From Kribbella pratensis (GTDB taxonomy: Bacteria; Actinomycetota; Actinomycetes; Propionibacteriales; Kribbellaceae): 64,000 nt of DNA. The position numbers and the translations under genes are program-made. Position 1 is the first letter of the stretch. Each line of letters opens with the position of its first letter. The stretch is taken from the NCBI RefSeq assembly GCF_004365355.1, contig NZ_SODP01000001.1:1805473-1869472 (forward strand), in the 5' to 3' direction. Positions 8,579 to 16,922 of the stretch are shown here, piece by piece. Under the pieces are notes generated by a model. It was not told the DNA's origin and did no database searches. It worked only from the letters and a program-made list of their open reading frames with translations.

Positions 8579-10158
8579 CCCGGCCCGCCGAGATCAACAT
8601 CCGCCGCGACCAGCGCCACTCGATCGATCCGATGATCTACGGCCATTTCCTGGAGTCGGCCTTCTTCGGCAACATCCAGGGCGGCGTCTTCGATGAGGGC
8701 TCGCCACTGGCGTACGGCGGGGACGACGTCCGCAGCGGTCTGCGGACGGACGTGATCAAGCTCTGCCAGGAGCTCGGGCTCCCGGTCGTGCGTTGGCCCG
8801 GCGGCAACTTCACATCGGCGTACCACTGGGAGGACGGGATCGGTCCGCGCGCGGCGCGCCCGCGGCGGCTCGAGCTGGCGTGGGGCTCGGAGGAGGACAA
8901 CCACTTCGGCACCGACGAGTTCCTGACCTGGTGCGCTGAGGTCGGCACCGAGCCGTACCTTGCCCACAGCTGCCGCGATGTCGACGAGGCTGTGCGCTGG
9001 GTCGAGTACACGAACTACGGTGGCGACACGGAGTACACCCGCAAGCGTGGGCGTGAGCCATACGGCGTCAAGTGCTGGGGCCTGGGCAACGAAGTGTACG
9101 GCGACTGGCAGATGGGCCACCGGACCGCCGACGCGTACGCCGCCGACGCCGCCGAGCACGCCCGCTTCATGCGAGCCGTCGACCCGACCCTGAAGCTCGT
9201 TGCCGTCGGAAACCTTGACCAGCAATGGACCGAGACCGTGCTGGGTGCCGTCGGCAACCAGATCGACTACCTGTCGTTCCACCTCTACGGCGCGACAACC
9301 CAGCTGGTCGACGGCGCGTCGGAGTACGACGAGATCGTTGCCCAGTCGCTCTATTTCGAGCAGCGGATCGTCGAGTACTCCGACCTCGTCGCGGACTTGG
9401 CGCGACGGCCGATCGGGCTCGCGCTGGACGAGTGGAACATCCGTCACGTCGAACCCGCGAGCTGGCCCGTCCCGCGCCCCTCGGACGACGGCGGGACCGT
9501 GGCGCGTGACGTCGACGGCCTGCCGACGTACCCGGCGGATCGCGTCAACCGCTGGAGCCCGCGCACCCTCGCCGACGCGCTGTTCTACGCCGGTGTCTTC
9601 CACGCGCTACATCGCGCCGCCGGTCGCGAGGTCCCAGTGACGATGGCCAACACCGTCAACCTGCTCAACGCCAACGGCGTGATCGTCGCCCGGCCGGGTG
9701 GTGCCGTGCGAGCGGCGACATACCACGTGTGGGATCTGTACCAGAACCACCTCGGCCCGGTCGCGCTCGCTGCCGACGTACGTTCGTCCGGCCGGCTCGC
9801 CGCAGTACGTCAGGGCGACGAGCGCGACCACCGAGGTGACTTCCGCACCCGCCCGGCGACGGTTCCCGACCTGGACGTCTCCGCGACCACAGATGGCCGC
9901 GCACTCCAGCTCGCCGTCATCAACCGCCACCGGGACACAGCAATCCGCGCCGACCTGACCCTGGACGGCCGTCGGGACACCCTGCCGCTGCGGGCCACCG
10001 TCAAGCAGCTAAGTGCGGATGATGTGCTCGCCTCCAACACGCTCAGCAACCCGGACGCCGTCGTACTCCGCAATCTCGGCGTGCTGGATCTGCCGGAGCC
10101 GACCTACGAGTTCCCGCCCCACAGCATCACGCTGCTGTCGTTCGCCCTCAGTGGATGA
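8575..10158 (+). CDS. Alpha-L-arabinofuranosidase, GH51 family
   Basis: A 527-residue cytosolic enzyme that releases terminal alpha-L-arabinofuranose from arabino-oligosaccharides. GH51 hallmarks are the IYGHFLE opening (about residue 21), VVRWPGGNF (71), the acid/base Glu in WGLGNEVYG (Glu173) and the nucleophile Glu in ALDEWNIRH (Glu286), followed by a C-terminal beta domain. Its start overlaps the sulfatase stop by four bases. Pairing with two sulfatases suggests the substrate is a sulfated arabinose-containing glycan. The last 11 bases overlap the convergent GNAT gene. Confidence 0.92.
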   Translation: MTRPAEINIRRDQRHSIDPMIYGHFLESAFFGNIQGGVFDEGSPLAYGGDDVRSGLRTDVIKLCQELGLPVVRWPGGNFTSAYHWEDGIGPRAARPRRLELAWGSEEDNHFGTDEFLTWCAEVGTEPYLAHSCRDVDEAVRWVEYTNYGGDTEYTRKRGREPYGVKCWGLGNEVYGDWQMGHRTADAYAADAAEHARFMRAVDPTLKLVAVGNLDQQWTETVLGAVGNQIDYLSFHLYGATTQLVDGASEYDEIVAQSLYFEQRIVEYSDLVADLARRPIGLALDEWNIRHVEPASWPVPRPSDDGGTVARDVDGLPTYPADRVNRWSPRTLADALFYAGVFHALHRAAGREVPVTMANTVNLLNANGVIVARPGGAVRAATYHVWDLYQNHLGPVALAADVRSSGRLAAVRQGDERDHRGDFRTRPATVPDLDVSATTDGRALQLAVINRHRDTAIRADLTLDGRRDTLPLRATVKQLSADDVLASNTLSNPDAVVLRNLGVLDLPEPTYEFPPHSITLLSFALSG

Positions 10159-10717
10159 CGAGGCGCATCAGGACGCGGGGATGGCCGGCCAGGGTGGAGG
10201 TGGTGTCGGCGGACTTGGTGAAGCCGGCCCGTTCGAAGTTCTTGCGGATGCCGGCGTACGCCATCGTCAGGTCGACCTTGCTGTCGCCGTTGTCCAGGGG
10301 ATAGGCCTCGACGACCGGGGCGTCGTTCGCACGGGCGAAGTCGACGGCGCCCGTGATCAGCGCGTGGGAGATGCCCTGACCGCGATGACCTGGCCGGACA
10401 CGGATGCACCAGAGCGACCACACCGGGAGGTCGTCGACGTGCGGGATCTTCCGGTTGCGGGCGAAGGTGGTCGCCGCGCGCGGTGCGATCGCGGCCCAGC
10501 CGACTGGGATGTCGCCGTCGTACGCAAGGACTCCGGGCGCGGGCCGCTCGTTGCAGAGCTCCGCGACGTAGTCGGCGCGCGCTTGGCCCTTCAGCGTGTT
10601 GTTCAGCTTGGACGGGATGCGGTAGCTGAGGCAGAAGCAAACCGTGGAGGTCGGCGACTTGGGACCGATGACCGCGCGGACGTCCTCGAAGACAGTCGCC
10701 GGCCGGACATCGATCAT
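10148..10717 (-). CDS. GNAT family N-acetyltransferase
   Basis: The 189-residue protein has the acetyl-CoA-binding GNAT core (WSLWCIRVRPGHRGQGISHALITG, of which VRPGHRGQG is the pyrophosphate loop at about residue 103). Its ATG at 10717 overlaps the RecQ stop in an ATGA arrangement, so it is translationally coupled to RecQ. The acceptor is unknown; coupling to repair genes may be functional or only positional. Confidence 0.85.
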   Translation of the reverse strand: MIDVRPATVFEDVRAVIGPKSPTSTVCFCLSYRIPSKLNNTLKGQARADYVAELCNERPAPGVLAYDGDIPVGWAAIAPRAATTFARNRKIPHVDDLPVWSLWCIRVRPGHRGQGISHALITGAVDFARANDAPVVEAYPLDNGDSKVDLTMAYAGIRKNFERAGFTKSADTTSTLAGHPRVLMRLVIH

Positions 10718-12318
10718 TCGGCCACCAACAGCTGGTTGTGGATCATGAACGCAGTACGGAGTTCCTTGTAGCCGACGCGGTCGAACAGGACGGTCATCGT
10801 CGTACCGTCGTAGTGCTCGACCAGACCGGCGCCGAACGTCCGGTGCTTGACGCGGCTGCCGATCGGGAACGGCTCCTCCTCGGGCGGCGCCGCCGTACGG
10901 CCGGCCAGGTCGTTGTCGCAGTTGCCGCACGGGCCCTCGTAGTGCTCGCCGAAGTAGCTCAGCAGCCACTCGCGCCGGCAGCCGCCGTACTCCGCGTACG
11001 TCGACATCATCTCGACCCGGGACCGGGCGACCTCGCGCCGGTCGTGCTCGACCGCCGAGGCCGCCGCGACGGCCTTGTCGACGTCGACGCCGCGGGCCAG
11101 GTGGAACTGGTGGCCGATGGCAACGACCCGGGCGTCGGTGAGCCGGCCGAGGGCACGCTCGACGCGAGCTGCACTGAGCTGCGTCGCGGCGGTGAGCTCG
11201 GCGATGTTCGCGGGCCGGTGCTCGTGGATGGCGGTCGCGACCGCGACGAGGTCCTCGTCGGTGACGCCGCCGGAGGCGAAGAAGCGGTTCAGGCCGAGGT
11301 CGGCGTGCCGGAAGAACAGCTCGATGTCGGCCGGTTCGCCGTCGCGGCCCGCGCGGCCGATCTCCTGGTAGTACGCGTCGATCGAGGCAGGCGCCTCGGC
11401 GTGACTGACCCAGCGGATGTCAGGCTTGTCGATGCCCATCCCGAACGCGATCGTGGCCACCACGACGCGGCAGTCACCGGCGAGAAAGGTGTCCTGGACC
11501 TCGCGGCGCTGCTTGGCCGACAGCCCGGCGTGGTACGGGTGCGCGGACACGCCCGCGGTGTTGAGATCGGACGCGAGCTCCTCGGCGTGGCGGTGTGTGG
11601 CGACGTACACGATGCCCGGGCCTCGGGACGACCGGACATGGCTGAGGAGCCGGCGGTTCTTGGTGTCGTCGTCGGCGAACGCGAACACGGCGAGGTTGAG
11701 GTTCGGCCGGTCGAAGCCGCCGACGACGACGGCCGGGTCGTCCATCTCCAGGCGATGCGCGATCTGCTTGCGGACCGGCGGAGCAGCCGTCGCGGTCAGC
11801 GCGAGCACCGGCGGCCGTCCCATCGCTTTGATCGCGGCCGCCAGCCGGAGATAGTCGGGCCGGAAGTCCTCGCCCCACTCGCTCACCAGATGGGCCTCGT
11901 CGACCGCAAGTAGCCGAGGCCGTGACTTCGCCAGCAGTTCGAGTATGTCGGCATGCGTCAGCTGCTCCGGCGACATCAGCACGAACCCCGGCCGCCCGTC
12001 CATGAGCAGCTCACGAGCCGCATGGCCGCCGGCGCGATCGGTCGCGTTCAGCTCGGCGACCTCGACGCCGGCAGGATGCTTCGCCAACGCCCGCAACTGG
12101 TCCCGCTGCAGCGCCACCAGTGGGCTCACGACCACGGTCACCCCGCCGAGCGCCAGACCCGCGAGTTGATAGATCGCCGTCTTGCCGGTCCCGGTGGCGA
12201 GCACGGCCAACGTGTCCCGCCCGTCGAGCACCGCCCGGACGGCATCCTCCTGCCCCGGCCGCAGCGACTCGTACCCCAGCCATTCGCGAGCGAGCGCGAC
12301 GATGTCCCTCACGGTCAC
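10714..12318 (-). CDS. recQ: RecQ-type ATP-dependent DNA helicase
   Basis: The 534-residue protein has helicase motif I (ATGTGKT, residues 41-47), DEAH (140-143), and motifs V/VI with GMGIDKPDI and QEIGRAGRDG. A RecQ zinc-binding segment follows (CRREWLLSYFGE, then CGNCDN). Instead of an HRDC domain the C-terminus ends in a short Tudor-like FGAGLVEHYDGTTMTVLF segment like the one closing PcrA/UvrD helicases. Start GTG 12318 is one base beyond the glycosylase stop. It likely unwinds forks and recombination intermediates. It sits in a four-gene coupled run with a base-excision glycosylase. Confidence 0.9.
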   Translation of the reverse strand: MTVRDIVALAREWLGYESLRPGQEDAVRAVLDGRDTLAVLATGTGKTAIYQLAGLALGGVTVVVSPLVALQRDQLRALAKHPAGVEVAELNATDRAGGHAARELLMDGRPGFVLMSPEQLTHADILELLAKSRPRLLAVDEAHLVSEWGEDFRPDYLRLAAAIKAMGRPPVLALTATAAPPVRKQIAHRLEMDDPAVVVGGFDRPNLNLAVFAFADDDTKNRRLLSHVRSSRGPGIVYVATHRHAEELASDLNTAGVSAHPYHAGLSAKQRREVQDTFLAGDCRVVVATIAFGMGIDKPDIRWVSHAEAPASIDAYYQEIGRAGRDGEPADIELFFRHADLGLNRFFASGGVTDEDLVAVATAIHEHRPANIAELTAATQLSAARVERALGRLTDARVVAIGHQFHLARGVDVDKAVAAASAVEHDRREVARSRVEMMSTYAEYGGCRREWLLSYFGEHYEGPCGNCDNDLAGRTAAPPEEEPFPIGSRVKHRTFGAGLVEHYDGTTMTVLFDRVGYKELRTAFMIHNQLLVAE

Positions 12319-12319
12319 A

Positions 12320-12973
12320 TCATGCCTCGCCGCGCTGGACCGCTCGCCAGCGCCAGAGGTACATCCCGGCCAGCGTCCGCTGCGGCCGCCACACCTGCCC
12401 CAGCTTCTCGACCTCGGCGGGCTTGGGCAGCTCCGGCAGCTTGTATACCGCCTCGACCGTCCGCCGGATCTCGAGGTCGCCGACCGCGAGCACATCCGGC
12501 CGGAGCAGGTGGAAGATCAGGAAGATCTCCGCCGTCCACCGCCCGATCCCCTTGATGGCGGTGAGCTGAGCGACCACCTCGTCATCCGGAAGGTCCGGCA
12601 GCCGCTCCAGCTCCAGTTCACCCGAGATCACATGTTCCGCGAGCGATCGCAACGAGGCAGTCTTCGCATGCGACAACCCCACGGCGGTTCGCAGCGCGTC
12701 CGGTTCGTCGGCCAGCAACTCCTCCGGTGTCGGCGTGCGCCCGCCGAACCGCTCGAGAATGCGCCCGAAGATGGCCTGAGCGGCAACATTCGAGATGTTC
12801 TGCCCGACGATCGCCCGCACCAGCACGCCGTAATGCTCGGCCGGCAGATCCGGAACCCCGCTATCCAGACTCACCGACAACGGCACCCCGACGGCCTCAA
12901 CCACGTCATCAATCACCCGACCAAGCACGGAGTCGACCCGCCGCAAGTAGTCCTCCGGGGTTTCAGCGGGCAT
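12320..12973 (-). CDS. AlkA-like DNA-3-methyladenine glycosylase (HhH-GPD)
   Basis: The 217-residue enzyme belongs to the helix-hairpin-helix/GPD base-excision glycosylases. VRAIVGQNISNVAAQAIF (about residue 90) is the conserved family opening. The hairpin is AIKGIGRWTAEIFLIF (about 150), followed by the catalytic Asp in VLAVGDLEIRR. It lacks the AlkA N-terminal extension and the iron-sulfur cysteines of MutY/Nth. It overlaps the upstream unknown gene by 11 bases and abuts RecQ. Confidence 0.88.
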   Translation of the reverse strand: MPAETPEDYLRRVDSVLGRVIDDVVEAVGVPLSVSLDSGVPDLPAEHYGVLVRAIVGQNISNVAAQAIFGRILERFGGRTPTPEELLADEPDALRTAVGLSHAKTASLRSLAEHVISGELELERLPDLPDDEVVAQLTAIKGIGRWTAEIFLIFHLLRPDVLAVGDLEIRRTVEAVYKLPELPKPAEVEKLGQVWRPQRTLAGMYLWRWRAVQRGEA

Positions 12974-14072
12974 GGCGCCGGCTCCGTACCGTCAAGGACA
13001 GGTTGTCGCCGGTCCGGTCGATCAGCAGCAGGCCGCGCGATTCGGCGTACTCGAGAGTCGCTCGTACTTCGACCTCCGACGCGCACGTCCGCTCGGCGAG
13101 CGATGCGACGGTCTGTTCGGTGCCGCCCCAGAGCGCCACTGACACGATGTCGGCGGCATAGCCGGTGTACTGCTTCACCGCCCGGGAAGCCTTGAGGAAC
13201 GTGACTGCCTGCGCCGGGAGCTGGACGACGTCCTCAGCGGATGGCGGGTGCTCAACCGCGCGGTAGCGCAAGCCGTCGAAGCTGATCAGGTGGAGTGCGA
13301 GGTAGAGCGGTAGCAGCTCGCGGCGGGTGGTTGGCTCGGGTACGTCGACCTGACCGGCGAGCTCCCCGAGGCTCGGCCAGTCCGGCCGGGACGGAGGACC
13401 CTGGCGGAGCGGCTGGTCGAGCCAGTCGGGGCCGCGATGGTGATCGGCGCCCCACGCGTCGATCTCGTCGGCGCTCACACCGTCGGGCTTCCCGAACCAC
13501 TCGATCACGTTCGCGACCTCGATCTCCTGGAACCCGAGCACCGAACCCCAGCCCGGATCCGGCGCCCAGACCGGCGGCCTGGCCCGGCGAATCCACCGCG
13601 GCGGCTCCACCTCTCCGGCAACCGGCCAGAAGTCCAAGTGCCAGACGTCGGTCGGCTGGAGGTCGTCCTCGTCGTCCGGCAGGGGAGTCGGCGGCAACGG
13701 CCGGTGTGCCAGTCGGACGCGGTACAGGCCCGGATCACCGAGCTTCAGGTGGTCTTCGCCAGGGCCGCTCATGAGGTCGCTCAGCGCGACGACGCCGGAC
13801 GGACTCCGGTACGGCAGCTCGACGACGTCTGTCCACGCGTCCGGGACTTCGTCACCCGGTGGGTCGTCGTGCGCTTGCAGTTGTACGACGCAAGGGCCGT
13901 CCCCGCCGGCGACGTACAGCCATCCGTGCCCCGAGCGACCGAGCGAGCCGACCGGATGCGCATCGTTGTCGGACGTCTCCTCGTGGTCCATCGAATCCCA
14001 TACGTCCAGCACCACGAGGATGCCCGAGTCGGGCAAGTAGTGGTCGTCCCCGCGTCTCCCCAGAACACCCAT
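12963..14072 (-). CDS. Uncharacterised 369-residue protein heading the repair operon
   Basis: I do not recognise this protein. The N-terminal half is acidic with beta-rich stretches (GILVVLDVWDS; GWLYVAGGDGPCVVQLQ). The middle is Trp/Pro-rich (WHLDFWPVAGEVEPPRWIRR). The last 70 residues look like a winged helix (EQTVASLAERTCASEVEVRA, then ESRGLLLIDRTGD). Its 3' end overlaps the glycosylase start by 11 bases, making it the first gene of a glycosylase-RecQ-GNAT transcript. A DNA-linked role is guessed only from this context. Confidence 0.75.
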   Translation of the reverse strand: MGVLGRRGDDHYLPDSGILVVLDVWDSMDHEETSDNDAHPVGSLGRSGHGWLYVAGGDGPCVVQLQAHDDPPGDEVPDAWTDVVELPYRSPSGVVALSDLMSGPGEDHLKLGDPGLYRVRLAHRPLPPTPLPDDEDDLQPTDVWHLDFWPVAGEVEPPRWIRRARPPVWAPDPGWGSVLGFQEIEVANVIEWFGKPDGVSADEIDAWGADHHRGPDWLDQPLRQGPPSRPDWPSLGELAGQVDVPEPTTRRELLPLYLALHLISFDGLRYRAVEHPPSAEDVVQLPAQAVTFLKASRAVKQYTGYAADIVSVALWGGTEQTVASLAERTCASEVEVRATLEYAESRGLLLIDRTGDNLSLTVRSRRHAR

Positions 14073-14105
14073 CCCCGAACCGTAGTACAGGGGTCAGTAC
14101 AGCGG

Positions 14106-14681
14106 TCAGTGGTTCACGGTGTAGACGAGTTTCTGGATGCCGTTGGGGTAGGAGGCGCTGTCGGTGAGGGTGAGGGGGAGCTTGTCGCGGTCGGCGTCGC
14201 TGAAGAGGCGTTTGCCGGCGCCGAGGAGGACCGGGAAGACCAGCAGGTGGTAGCGGTCGATCAGGCCGGCGTCGGACAGGTTGCGGTTCAGGGTGGCGCT
14301 GCCGTTGACGATGATCGGGCCGCCCTCGGTCTCCTTGAGTGCGGCGACGTCGTCGAGTGAGCGCAGGATGGTGGTCTCGCCCCAGTTCGTCACCAGGTCG
14401 CTGTCCTGCAGCGTGGTCGACACGACGTACTTCGGCATCGCGTTGTAGCCGGCGAACTCGACCGTCATCCCCGGCCAGACCGGCGCGAACGACTGGTAGC
14501 TGACCCGGCCGAGCAGCAGTGCCGTCGCCTCGTCCTGCTCGGTGCCCTTGAGCTCGTACGCCGCCTCGTCGAACGGGATGTCCTTGAACGTCCACCCGGA
14601 GTTCCGGTAGCCCGGCTCGCCGCCGGGAGCCTCGACGACACCATCGAGAGAGATGAACGCGGTGGTGATGAGAGTACGCAT
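14106..14681 (-). CDS. Dihydrofolate-reductase-fold (RibD C-terminal-like) protein
   Basis: The 191-residue protein begins MRTLITTAFISLDGVVEAPG and contains LLLGRVSYQSFAPVW and IIVNGSATLNRNL, the hallmarks of the YwjB/YyaP-type RibD_C family of NADPH-binding DHFR-fold proteins. AAGGAGCATCTG precedes the ATG. Substrates of this family are mostly unknown. It is a single gene with no evident partners. Confidence 0.87.
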   Translation of the reverse strand: MRTLITTAFISLDGVVEAPGGEPGYRNSGWTFKDIPFDEAAYELKGTEQDEATALLLGRVSYQSFAPVWPGMTVEFAGYNAMPKYVVSTTLQDSDLVTNWGETTILRSLDDVAALKETEGGPIIVNGSATLNRNLSDAGLIDRYHLLVFPVLLGAGKRLFSDADRDKLPLTLTDSASYPNGIQKLVYTVNH

Positions 14682-14761
14682 CAGATGCTCCTTGTTCGGT
14701 TGGTTATGCCTGTGCGTCGAGCGAGGCCCGGTGAATGCGACACGTCATGATGTGACGCCCG

Positions 14762-15493
14762 TCACTCGGCCGTGATGATCCAGGCCGCTGACTCGAAGAG
14801 GACGCCGTCGCCCGTGTCGTGCGCTGCGAGCATCGCCCGCAGGGCCGCCTCCGCACGCTCGGCAGCGGCTGGGTCGAGCTCCGCGAGGAGCGCCTGCGGC
14901 TCCCGGAGCCGGAGGACATTCGCGTACGCCGCCTCGACGTCTGCCCCGTAGAACAGCGGCTCATGAACTGCGGTGAAGGTCGGAGCAGCGAACCCGGCAG
15001 ATGTGAGGATGTCCCGCGTCACGTCCTCCGCCCCGAGCGCGAACGCCGACTCGTCGCGGAACGTCCCGCCGATGGCTTCCGGAATCACCCGCGCCCACTC
15101 GTTCTCCGCCCGCGGCTGCCAGACCAGCACCACCAGCCGGCCGCCCGGACGCAACGCCCGCCGCAGATTGGTGAACGCACCAACCAGGTCCTCGAAGAAC
15201 ATCACGCCGAACCGGCTGATACAGACGTCGAAAGACTCCGGCTCGAACTCGTACGTCGCAGCGTCGGCCAGCAGGTAGTCGACGTTCGGCACCGGCTGAC
15301 GACGGGCGTGCTCAAGCATCCGCTCCGATACGTCGACACCAAGCACACTGCCTCGCCCGGCATCCGCCGCCGCGTCCCGCGTGGTCTGCCCACCACCGCA
15401 ACCGACGTCGAGCACCCGATCCCCGTCGCGTACGCCGCATGCATCGCGAAACCGCGAGCGATAGAACCGCATCTCCGCGTCGTAGTCGAACAT
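14762..15493 (-). CDS. Class I SAM-dependent methyltransferase
   Basis: A 243-residue Rossmann methyltransferase. The SAM site is VLDVGCGGGQTT (about residue 28), with the acidic strand-2 end GVDVSERML and the post-II motif DVCISRFGVMFF. The motif III region LRPGGRLVVLVW is also present. Such proteins act on small molecules; the substrate is not inferable. It diverges from the HD-domain gene over a 50-base gap, so the two may share a promoter region. Confidence 0.87.
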   Translation of the reverse strand: MFDYDAEMRFYRSRFRDACGVRDGDRVLDVGCGGGQTTRDAAADAGRGSVLGVDVSERMLEHARRQPVPNVDYLLADAATYEFEPESFDVCISRFGVMFFEDLVGAFTNLRRALRPGGRLVVLVWQPRAENEWARVIPEAIGGTFRDESAFALGAEDVTRDILTSAGFAAPTFTAVHEPLFYGADVEAAYANVLRLREPQALLAELDPAAAERAEAALRAMLAAHDTGDGVLFESAAWIITAE

Positions 15494-15543
15494 TGCCCAA
15501 GGCTAAGGGCGGCCGTTCACCTCGGCTGCCTACGCTCCACGGC

Positions 15544-16122
15544 ATGTCGATCAGAACCGTCGATGACCTGATGAACCTGCTCGCGGACTGCGAGGACGCA
15601 TGGGACATGCCCGACCGCAGCGGCGATCCGGTCGACATCCTCGATCACGACCGCCAGTGCGCCGAGCTGCTGCGCCGCGACTTCCCGGACGACGAGGAGC
15701 TCCAGGTCGCGGGGCTCGTGCACGACATCGGTCACCTGCTGCGGCCCGGCGACGATGCAGGTCATGGCCGGCACGGCGCGGACGCAGTACGAGGTCTGCT
15801 GGGGGAGCGGGTGGCGCGGCTGGTGGAGCTGCACGTGGTCGCGAAGCGGTACCTGGTGGCGACGGACGCGGTTCACGCGGAGCGGTTGTCCGCGTCGAGT
15901 CGCCGTACCTTGGTCGCTCAGGGTGGCGCGCTGTCGGAGGACCAGGTCCGGGCCTTCCGCCACGATCCTGAGTTCGCCGCGGCGGTCGCGTTGCGGCGGG
16001 CCGACGATGCCGGGAAGGTCGTCGGACTCGAGGTCGCACCGCTCGAGTCGTGGCGCCCGGTCGTCGAGCGGGTCGTCGAGCGGGCTGCCCAGCGGGCTGC
16101 CGAGCGGGTCGCGCGCGGTTAG
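15544..16122 (+). CDS. HD-domain protein of the PhnZ-like oxygenase group
   Basis: The 192-residue protein carries the metal pattern of PhnZ-type mixed-valent diiron oxygenases rather than that of a plain phosphohydrolase. It has His in ILDHDRQCAELL, the HD pair in GLVHDIGHLLRPGD, His in GHGRHGADAV, a His plus Lys in ELHVVAKRYL, and a distal Asp in RRADDAGKV. Family members cleave C-P bonds or act like inositol oxygenase. The nine C-terminal residues repeat an ERVVERAAQRAAER pattern. Start ATG 15544 matches the family opening. No phosphonate genes lie nearby, so the substrate is open. Confidence 0.8.
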   Translation: MSIRTVDDLMNLLADCEDAWDMPDRSGDPVDILDHDRQCAELLRRDFPDDEELQVAGLVHDIGHLLRPGDDAGHGRHGADAVRGLLGERVARLVELHVVAKRYLVATDAVHAERLSASSRRTLVAQGGALSEDQVRAFRHDPEFAAAVALRRADDAGKVVGLEVAPLESWRPVVERVVERAAQRAAERVARG

Positions 16123-16766
16123 GCGGCGGGGAGGAACACGACGCGGTTGCCGTCGGGGTCCTGTGTGTCGGCAGCGGGTTCCGCGGCGGTCAGGCCGAGG
16201 TGGTCGATGGCGGACGCGGCGTCAGGCACGAGTTTGACCGCGTCGGCGCCGATCCGGAACGTGTCGTCGGCGATGCGTCCCATGCCGAGGTGCGTGCCGT
16301 AGAACTCGATCGCCGCGTCGAGATCGGGCGCGGCCACAGCCACGTACGACAGACCGTGCACCGGACCGGCGGTGATCGGCGGCACCCGGAACTCCTCCGA
16401 GCGCTGCAGCAGCTCGACCCGTACGCCGTTCGGATCGGACAGGAACGCGAGCCGGCCCTGACCGCTGCCCGCGACCCGGGGCGACGAGATCTCGCCGTAC
16501 CCGAGCGCGATCAGCCGCGCATAGTCGCCGTCGAGATTGTCGGTCATGAAGCCGACATGGTTGAGCCCGTACGTCGCCTCCGGGTCGGACTGCTCGGGGT
16601 GGAGCAGCTCGACCAGGCCGGTGGCGATCTGGACATGCACCCGGTGAACGCGTGACTTCGACATGAACAACCGGTCGACCACCTCCGCGCCGAGACCGTC
16701 GTAGAACGACAAGCTCGCCTCGAGATCCCGCACCGGGCCGCCGACATGGTTCAGCTCATAGATCAC
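16119..16766 (-). CDS. Double-VOC protein
   Basis: The 215-residue protein contains two glyoxalase-fold modules. The first is MIYELNHVGGPVRDLEASLS through FLSDPNGVRVELLQR; the second is GLSYVAVAAPDLDAAIEFYG through DPDGNRVVFLPA. A two-module monomer resembles glyoxalase I-like and extradiol dioxygenase-like enzymes. Possible metal ligands are His and Glu in the two modules. It overlaps the convergent HD gene by four bases. Confidence 0.82.
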   Translation of the reverse strand: MIYELNHVGGPVRDLEASLSFYDGLGAEVVDRLFMSKSRVHRVHVQIATGLVELLHPEQSDPEATYGLNHVGFMTDNLDGDYARLIALGYGEISSPRVAGSGQGRLAFLSDPNGVRVELLQRSEEFRVPPITAGPVHGLSYVAVAAPDLDAAIEFYGTHLGMGRIADDTFRIGADAVKLVPDAASAIDHLGLTAAEPAADTQDPDGNRVVFLPAA

Positions 16767-16848
16767 GGTGCCACTCTAGCAAGCGCTTTCCGGTCGCGTC
16801 GCCACTCAGCGTTCTCTCAGCTGTACGCCGGGTGGCGTCATCTGGTGG

Positions 16849-16872
16849 TCACGTCCTGGCCACCTCACGTCC
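16849..16872 (+). repeat. Direct repeat upstream of alkaline phosphatase
   Basis: TCACGTCC occurs twice with a 16-base period (16849-16856 and 16865-16872), about 50 bases before the phosphatase ATG. It could be a regulator site. It does not match the 11-base-period GTTCACC direct repeats of Streptomyces PHO boxes. Confidence 0.25.
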
Positions 16873-16922
16873 GGTGGCGACCCCTAGGTTCCAGCTGTCT
16901 TGACCTACCAGAAAGGCCCGGA

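Noticed and set aside
16801..16922. PHO box before alkaline phosphatase
   Set aside because: No 11-base-period GTTCACC-like repeats are present; only an 8-base repeat with a 16-base period was found.
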